The notes under the pieces are model-generated. The model was not told the DNA's origin, ran no database searches, and was given only the letters and a program-made list of their open reading frames with translations. The position numbers were made by a program, and so were the translations under genes. A DNA stretch of 11,425 nucleotides from Verrucomicrobiota bacterium (GTDB taxonomy: Bacteria; Verrucomicrobiota; Verrucomicrobiia; Limisphaerales; JADLHS01). The stretch lies in assembly GCA_025360895.1 (NCBI GenBank), contig JANYBF010000300.1, positions 1-11,425 of the forward strand. Direction: 5' to 3'. Below, in pieces: positions 7,783 through 11,425 of the stretch (within the stretch, counting starts at the first letter, position 1; each line of letters opens with the position of its first letter).

Positions 7783-8196
7783 GTCATAACGACTTCGCGA
7801 AATCAACCATCCCTTGGAAATCCACCAGCACGACCGATTCGCTGCCGACGACCCACGCATCGTGGCCCGGCGGCAACAGGGAAACATCTCCCGGCTTGCA
7901 ATCCAGTTCCGTGCCGTCGTCCATGCGCACCCGCAGCACCCCTGAAACGTGATACTGGAAATGCGGTGCTTCGCAACTCTTGGTCTTAGCCACCGGTTGC
8001 AGGGACGTGGACCAGCGCCAGCCAGGTTTGAGAACGGCACGGCCAACGGTCGCGCCGCCAATCTTGACCACCTCAACCAATCCATTGGGGAACTGCCGGA
8101 TTTCGTCCGGCTTTCCGAAGTTTTTCGTTTCTGCTTTGCTCATATGTTTCCTTTCGTTGTTTTGTATGGTATCTGCCAGAAACTCTCGCCGCCTAG
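7723..8196 (-). mobile_element. Gene cassette 2 (cytoplasmic cupin)
   Basis: The cassette begins on the minus strand at CTAGGC (8196), by analogy with the G/TTAGGC junction of cassette 1, and ends at an uncertain point near 7723. It holds one gene in the array orientation. A 7-bp inverted repeat (7775-7781 with 8189-8195) marks its ends. The start motif CTAGGC differs from the consensus TTRRRY at its first base, so this boundary may no longer be efficient. Confidence 0.5.
7784..8143 (-). CDS. Small cupin-domain protein, cassette-borne
   Basis: A 119-residue single-domain cupin without signal peptide or membrane segment, so cytoplasmic. The double-stranded beta-helix is suggested by the GWRWSTSLQP entry, the strand pair HFQYHVSGVLRVRMDDG (H61, H65), then CKPGDVSLLPPGHDAWVVG (H94) as cupin motif 2, and a closing strand ending in VVLVDFQG. 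It resembles a widespread family of small uncharacterised cupins; the ligand is unknown. The ATG at 8143 was chosen for the AAAGGA ribosome site 6-8 bases upstream; the frame runs open to 8269, but that part is the attC hairpin. The TGA stop touches the R'' motif of the next attC. It is read away from the integrase, as cassette genes are. Confidence 0.8.
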   Translation of the reverse strand: MSKAETKNFGKPDEIRQFPNGLVEVVKIGGATVGRAVLKPGWRWSTSLQPVAKTKSCEAPHFQYHVSGVLRVRMDDGTELDCKPGDVSLLPPGHDAWVVGSESVVLVDFQGMVDFAKSL

Positions 8197-8304
8197 TCAA
8201 CGGCCCAAGCTGAGCGACGGGGAATGCGCCGGCAAGGGCTGCGGCATGTTTGCGGTAATATCGGCGCATTGCCTGTTCGCTCCAGCGCCATGATTAGGCG
8301 TCAT
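8191..8304 (-). repeat. attC recombination site between cassettes 1 and 2
   Basis: On the minus strand the site opens with ATGACGCCTAAT (R'' GCCTAAT, 8299-8293) and closes with GACTAGGC (8198-8191), complementary at 7 of 8 positions. Inside, GAGCGA (8212-8217) pairs with TCGCTC (8277-8282), and AATGCGCCG (8223-8231) pairs perfectly with CGGCGCATT (8262-8270). About 30 bases are left as a variable terminal loop. An imperfect hairpin of about 114 bases with short symmetric ends and unpaired bases is the architecture of attC. R' lacks the ideal GTT, so the site is somewhat degenerate. Confidence 0.7.
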
Positions 8305-8884
8305 GGGTTGCGATTCACGAACATGGTCGCGGATTACTTTGTGAGGTCGGCAGTCGTGGGAGCGCCTTCTACCCAATTAACATCCCACGCACCATCCACC
8401 GTGATGAAAACCAGCGCCCCCGCGGGCAACCATGCTTCATGCACCATCTTGGCAGGCATATAGTTGAATGAGCCGGGATCCTGCTCGATGCGTTTGCCCT
8501 CGCACGCGAACACTTGCGTGCCGAGGATCACGGTATGGGTTTCGTTGGCACTGTGCCAGTGCTTGCGCACATGAATTCCTTTGGGGGTGCGGATCATCAA
8601 ACTCGTCGCTTGCGTCTTTGGATCAATGCGCAGGATGCAAATCTCCGGCGAGTTCTCGCCGAGATCGGGAAGAATCTTGTTCCACTTCAAATCCTTGTAG
8701 TTGCTGAAGATCATTTGGGGCGTGTCTGTCGTCGCCGCCTCCTTAGCGGCACCGTCTGCCCCAGCGGCCGTGGTGGAAGTGGCTCCAGTCACAAACGCGA
8801 CTGCGGCTGCGAGGATTACAAGTGTGGTTTTCATGGTTTTATTTTTTGTTCTTGGTGTCTGCGAGAATGCTGAATGACGCCTAA
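8197..8884 (-). mobile_element. Gene cassette 1 (secreted cupin)
   Basis: A 688-bp unit starting TTAGGCGTCAT on the minus strand (8884 downward) and ending in the attC at 8191-8304. TTAGGCGTCAT at 8294-8304 and ATGACGCCTAA at 8874-8884 form a perfect 11-bp inverted repeat across the cassette. This is expected because both halves come from one circular cassette. It is in first position after attI and carries one gene, read away from the integrase. Confidence 0.68.
8334..8834 (-). CDS. Exported cupin-domain protein, cassette-borne
   Basis: A 166-residue protein. An N-terminal signal peptide (MKTT, hydrophobic core about 5-17, small residues TTAAGA near 21-26) predicts export to the periplasm or outside. 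A cupin domain follows at about 75-150: motif 1 has H92, H94 and E98 in HVRKHWHSANETHTVILG, and motif 2 has H132 in GSFNYMPAKMVHEAWLP, together a full 3-His/1-Glu metal site. The fold resembles the ChrR-like and quercetinase-like small cupins; the substrate is unknown. The ATG at 8834 gives a proper signal peptide; the leader before it is A-rich with no strong ribosome site. The gene fills cassette 1 from 50 bases after the attI junction to 30 bases before the attC R'' core. Expression probably depends on the promoter at 8932-8960. Confidence 0.85.
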   Translation of the reverse strand: MKTTLVILAAAVAFVTGATSTTAAGADGAAKEAATTDTPQMIFSNYKDLKWNKILPDLGENSPEICILRIDPKTQATSLMIRTPKGIHVRKHWHSANETHTVILGTQVFACEGKRIEQDPGSFNYMPAKMVHEAWLPAGALVFITVDGAWDVNWVEGAPTTADLTK

Positions 8885-8931
8885 CATTGAGTAGACGCCG
8901 GTCTCTGCAGTCTATCCTTTTTCACGTTTCG
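8885..8931 (-). other. Probable attI site
   Basis: The stretch between the cassette promoter and the first cassette ends in the recombination core, read G/TTAGGC on the minus strand (G at 8885, TTAGGC 8884-8879). This fits GTTRRRY exactly. It lies next to the integrase start, where attI is normally found. GGCGTC occurs on both sides of the junction as a short direct repeat. The outer limit of attI is not defined by the sequence. Confidence 0.6.
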
Positions 8932-8960
8932 ACCATAGGCTCGACTAAAGTGCATGTCTA
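8932..8960 (-). promoter_or_regulatory. Candidate cassette promoter (Pc)
   Basis: On the minus strand TAGACA (-35, 5 of 6 to consensus) and TATGGT (-10, 4 of 6) are separated by exactly 17 bases, pointing into the cassettes. Transcription would start near 8925, just before attI. The integrase promoter must lie in the same 95 bases on the plus strand; TCGACT-N15-CATAAA (8941-8967) is the best but poor match there. Confidence 0.5.
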
Positions 8961-8979
8961 GCATAAATTTAGGCCACTT

Positions 8980-10012
8980 ATGAACCCCGAACACCTTTCA
9001 GCAAAGGCTGCAGCCGCGCCCTTGGATCGTTTGTTGCCAAATCCCAAAGCGCGGCTCCAAGATCAATTTCACGAAGTGGCGCGCTTCAAACATTTGTCCC
9101 CACGCACTGAAGCGTCTTATTGGGAGTGGGTCGTCCGCTATTTGAGATTTCATAAGGCGAGGGCACGCGGCTGGAAACATCCCCGTGAATTGACCAGCCA
9201 TGGTGTAACTCCTTTCCTTACGTACCTCGCCAACGAACGCAACGTCGCCGCCTCCACGCAGAACCAGGCATTGAACACGATGCTGTTTCTCTACCGGGAG
9301 GTGCTGGCCATGCCGTTCACTTCCGGGGACTTTGTTCGCGTGCGGCGCACCCCGCGCGTGCCTATCGTCCTGACACGGGACGAGGTCCGCGAACTCTTGG
9401 ACGCCATGACCGGCACTCACCAGTTGATGGCTCGCTGTTTGTACGGGACCGGAATGCGGTTGCTCGAAGCCCTGCGCTTGCGGGTGAAGGATGTCGATTT
9501 TGCCCGAGGCCAAATTGTGGTGCGTGCTGGCAAAGGTAACAAGGACCGGATCACGATATTGCCAGCTTCGGTGCGCGAACCTCTGGAACAGCATTTGGCC
9601 GAGGTCTGCAAACTCCATCAGCGTGATCTAGTGGCTGGCTTCGGCAGCGTCCCTTTACCTTTTGGACTCGCCCGCAAGTATCCCAACGCCGAGCGGCAGT
9701 GGGGTTGGCAGTGGGTGTTTCCTTCCGCCACTCGATCAACTGATCCGGCAACGGGCCGCATCGGCAGGCATCACGGCGGAGACAGGATTACAGCGGGCGC
9801 TCAAGCAGGCGTTGCAGCGCACCACCATCGTAAAGTCTGCTTCTTGTCACACCTTGCGTCACTCGTTCGCGACTCATTTGCTTGAGTCCGGGACTGACAT
9901 TCGCACCGTCCAAGTTCTGCTCGGGCATAACAACGTGGCCACCACTCAAATCTATACTCATGTCATGCAGCAGCCGGGAATTGGCGTCCGCAGCCCGTTG
10001 GATGGCATCTGA
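8980..10012 (+). pseudogene. intI: Integron integrase (IntI-type tyrosine recombinase), frameshifted
   Basis: A single reading shift splits a 343-residue IntI-type recombinase. The first frame covers residues 1-266 and the second supplies the rest; removing one G of GGCGGA near 9778 restores RHHGETGLQRALKQA. The N-terminal SAM-like DNA-binding part is at about 25-110, and the catalytic part has R160 (GTGMRLLEA), K185/K188 (GKGNKDR), H290 and R293 (HTLRHSF), H316 (LLGHNN) and Y325 (YTHV). The extra block at about 240-265 (KYPNAERQWGWQWVFPS, DPATGRIGRHH) and the end GVRSPLDG are diagnostic of integron integrases and absent from XerC/D. Product: site-specific recombination of attI with folded attC. 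All catalytic residues survive, so the shift is recent, a sequencing error, or a programmed event. It is divergent from the cassettes. Confidence 0.9.
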
Positions 10013-10106
10013 CCTTGCGTCTCAGCTTTTATGCTCCGCCTTCCCTTGGAGGTTGGTTCTCGGGCGCTTTTCTCGGGACAGTTATTAGACTATTAAACAA
10101 GGTTAA

Positions 10107-10142
10107 GGGCAGGCCGGCGCGCTGCGCGCATCCGGCCTGCCC
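10107..10142. terminator. Strong GC hairpin between convergent intI and phage-type module
   Basis: GGGCAGGCCGG (10107-10117) and CCGGCCTGCCC (10132-10142) form a perfect 11-bp stem with a 14-base loop that can itself pair through GCGC. It sits between two convergent genes, 94 bases after the intI stop and 13 bases after the last gene of the minus-strand module. Read on the minus strand it is followed by TTAACCTTGTTT, a weak T-rich tail, so termination is the simplest role. A replication origin or packaging hairpin of the ssDNA module is the alternative. Confidence 0.5.
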
Positions 10143-10154
10143 ATCACCATGTAA

Positions 10155-10484
10155 CTAGGCCACCATCTGGGCCTCTTTGATGACGAGCCGCTTGTCCCGT
10201 TCCTCCCAGCGGATCACCTTGAGCGTGACTTGCTGGAATTCCGGCAGCTTCGGAAACTCGACGACGTTGTCGCCATCGAGCTTGACCTTGCCGTCCTTCA
10301 GGTCCGGGTATTCCTCGAATACCGCCAGCCCAGGTTGCAAAGCCAGTTCGTGCCGGATGCAGATGACTTTGCCAGAGCCATCTTTCCGGTTGAATGCCTT
10401 CGCCATGCTGGACATGACCACGCCGACCACAAACAGACCGTTCAGCTTTTCGCTTTTGCCAGTTGGTTTTGTGTTTTCAGCCAT
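10155..10484 (-). CDS. Small protein in the position of a phage ssDNA-binding protein
   Basis: A 109-residue protein rich in beta-prone stretches and charged residues (GLFVVGVVMSS, GKVICIRHELAL, QQVTLKVIRWEERDKRLVI), compatible with a small OB-type fold. No clear sequence signature was recognised. The role is inferred from position: it directly follows and overlaps (43 nt) the HUH replication initiator, where inoviruses and similar replicons keep their gene V-type ssDNA-binding protein. Start: the ATG at 10484 has a strong AAGAAGGA ribosome site about 8 bases upstream, although it lies inside the end of the rep gene, so it was preferred over internal ATGs. A hairpin follows the TAG stop. It is a hypothetical protein of about the right size and place; function is only moderately supported. 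Confidence 0.65.
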   Translation of the reverse strand: MAENTKPTGKSEKLNGLFVVGVVMSSMAKAFNRKDGSGKVICIRHELALQPGLAVFEEYPDLKDGKVKLDGDNVVEFPKLPEFQQVTLKVIRWEERDKRLVIKEAQMVA

Positions 10485-11356
10485 AGTGTTAATCCTTCTT
10501 TAGGTATAACGATTTCCCCGCTGCCTTTGTAGCTACCATCTAGCGCAGCGGACAAAACTAGTTGGTCGAAAATTTCCCGATACGGCATTCGGAATCGTAC
10601 GGTGCGTGCGGTGCCGTTCTGCCGGATCACACCCATGCACGCCCACCGCCAAAAGCGTTCGTCCATCGTGTAGGAGGCGCGGCGCTTTTTGGCGGTGAGC
10701 TTGTCCAGATCACTCTTGGCGGCAGGCTTGGGTTGATTAGCCGGCTTGAGAAAGCCTTTCGTGCTTTGGAATACGCGCAGGCGTTTGCGTTGCTTCACCC
10801 AGTCCGGCAGATCGGCGGCCTTGGTGACGTATTTGAGCAGGTAGTGAAAATCCTGGTTCGTGATCCGTTGGACTTTCACCCAGCCCAGGCCCCACAGTTC
10901 GGCCAGCAGTTCCTTGGGCACAAACCGGCACGTCAGGAAAATGGCGTGGTAATGCACCCAACCGCTTTCATGGAATTCAACCTTGATGCAGTAGGGCGCA
11001 TCAATGACGTAAGTCTTGCCCTCGTGCTCGACGCCGTGCCGGAGTTGGAAGAAGACTTTGCGCAGCCATTCGCGGCTGTCCTCGAAGGCGGTTTCCTCGT
11101 TGGCGTAATTCTTGGGATCGAGCGTGAAGGTGAGGAACAGTTTGCCGCTCACGTCGGGCAGGCGATCCCACAGCCGCGCCAGGACTTTGTAAATGCCCAC
11201 CGGGTGAAACCACGACGCCGGCACATATTCCTTGATCGTCTGTTCATCAGTTAGTGCGATTCGCCTCGCTCCGCTCGTCCCCAGCGAATCGCAAGAGGCG
11301 GAAACCCCACCTCCTTGGCTTAGCGTTTCTTTGCGAGTTTCCCCAAGGTGATTCAT
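10442..11356 (-). CDS. Rolling-circle replication initiator (HUH endonuclease, phage/plasmid Rep)
   Basis: A 304-residue protein with the three motifs of HUH rolling-circle initiators: motif I LFLTFTLDP (73-81); motif II GWVHYHAIFL with metal ligands H135 and H137; and motif III YLLKYVTK with paired tyrosines Y172 and Y176 spaced YxxxY and lysines K175/K179, as in the phiX174 gpA/filamentous-phage style family. The C-terminal third is basic and probably binds DNA. It would nick the double-stranded origin and join the displaced circle. The ATG at 11356 has GGAGG 7 bases upstream and overlaps the stop of another open frame by ATGA. The end overlaps the next gene by 43 nt. Residues 1-40 look poorly conserved and contain a DNA palindrome. 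An inovirus-like prophage is the leading interpretation; a plasmid remnant is possible. Confidence 0.82.
   Translation of the reverse strand: MNHLGETRKETLSQGGGVSASCDSLGTSGARRIALTDEQTIKEYVPASWFHPVGIYKVLARLWDRLPDVSGKLFLTFTLDPKNYANEETAFEDSREWLRKVFFQLRHGVEHEGKTYVIDAPYCIKVEFHESGWVHYHAIFLTCRFVPKELLAELWGLGWVKVQRITNQDFHYLLKYVTKAADLPDWVKQRKRLRVFQSTKGFLKPANQPKPAAKSDLDKLTAKKRRASYTMDERFWRWACMGVIRQNGTARTVRFRMPYREIFDQLVLSAALDGSYKGSGEIVIPKEGLTLWLKTQNQLAKAKS
11255..11293. repeat. Palindrome inside the 5' end of rep
   Basis: TGCGATTCGC (11255-11264) and GCGAATCGCA (11284-11293) are perfect 10-bp inverted repeats around a 19-base spacer rich in CGCTCCGCTCG. It is translated in frame as residues 22-34 of Rep, ahead of the catalytic domain. 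It could be a replication origin or nick hairpin embedded in the initiator gene, or a palindromic repeat inserted without breaking the frame. Confidence 0.55.
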
Positions 11357-11425
11357 GGCACGGCCTCCGGGCGGGGCGACACCTTCGGCTGGGATTCATA
11401 TTTGCGATTCAGGTCAAGTTGGTAG
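11353..11425 (-). CDS. 3' end of an unidentified gene coupled to rep (partial)
   Basis: Only one minus-strand frame is open from the window edge, giving 23 residues ending KVSPRPEAVP and a TGA that overlaps the rep ATG as ATGA. The same overlap style and the GGAGG ribosome site lying inside this frame suggest a coupled upstream gene. In such modules this is often a small regulator, but nothing here identifies it. The piece is too short to be certain it is coding. Confidence 0.45.
   Translation of the reverse strand, partial: YQLDLNRKYESQPKVSPRPEAVP

Larger units (their letters stand above)
7722..10012. mobile_element. Small integron: intI, Pc, attI and two cupin cassettes
   Basis: The parts occur in standard order: plus-strand integrase, then leftward on the minus strand a candidate Pc, attI ending in G/TTAGGC, cassette 1, a folded attC, and cassette 2 with an R'' motif. 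It lacks resistance genes and any transposon around it, like chromosomal (sedentary or environmental) integrons. The left end is uncertain because attC 2 is degenerate and 7157-7721 is unexplained. Confidence 0.7.

Noticed and set aside
9662..10012. Separate small recombinase gene starting at 9662
   Set aside because: It continues the integrase exactly from ETGLQRA onward; the first part of this frame is a shadow of the upstream frame.
7025..10038. 12-base direct repeat TTTTATGCTCCG at 7025-7036 and 10027-10038, flanking the integron
   Set aside because: Tempting as an insertion footprint, but a few 12-base matches are expected by chance in a window this long, and neither copy coincides with a visible boundary.
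10100..10160. The terminal hairpin as a further attC (GCCTAGT near its edge)
   Set aside because: No fitting R' box on the other side, and the stem is perfect, without the unpaired bases typical of attC.

Overview
The window looks like a chromosomal segment of a GC-rich free-living bacterium, most likely of the Verrucomicrobiota (Pedosphaera/Limisphaerales type). The assignment rests on a DapL-type lysine/diaminopimelate enzyme, large PAS/GAF signalling kinases and a lineage-style integron integrase. It is an inference; no 16S or marker gene is present.

Layout. Positions 1-397 hold the end of a LysM-domain protein on the plus strand. Positions 434-5441 are a tight three-gene signalling operon on the minus strand: a membrane-anchored PAS histidine kinase, an Rcp1-like single-domain response regulator and a REC-GAF-PAS-PAS-kinase-REC hybrid. 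Both junctions are 4-nt ATGA overlaps. Positions 5442-5752 are a divergent intergenic region with an operator-like palindrome. Positions 5753-6991 are dapL (LL-diaminopimelate aminotransferase). The ordinary chromosome appears to stop at about 7156, where a tRNA-Arg(UCU) gene breaks off exactly after its anticodon loop.

From 7157 the window is accessory DNA. About 570 bases without a convincing gene contain an 80-bp imperfect palindrome. Next comes what reads as a small integron lying on the minus strand: a plus-strand IntI-type integrase (8980-10012, broken by one extra base near 9778), a divergent cassette promoter with a 17-bp spacer, an attI/cassette junction at 8885/8884, and two gene cassettes that each encode a cupin protein. 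The cassette boundaries are visible directly. The ends of cassette 1 carry a perfect 11-bp inverted repeat, and the 8191-8304 junction folds as an attC hairpin.

From 10107 to the right end lies a second, independent mobile module on the minus strand. It has a strong hairpin, a small basic protein in the position of a single-stranded-DNA-binding protein, and a rolling-circle HUH replication initiator with YxxxY tyrosines. A further upstream gene, cut by the window edge, overlaps the initiator start by ATGA. The order fits the replication module of a filamentous (inovirus-like) phage or ssDNA plasmid. No structural phage genes are in view.

The most interesting part is 7118-11425: a truncated tRNA, an integron with two cupin cassettes and a frameshifted integrase, and a convergent ssDNA replicon side by side.
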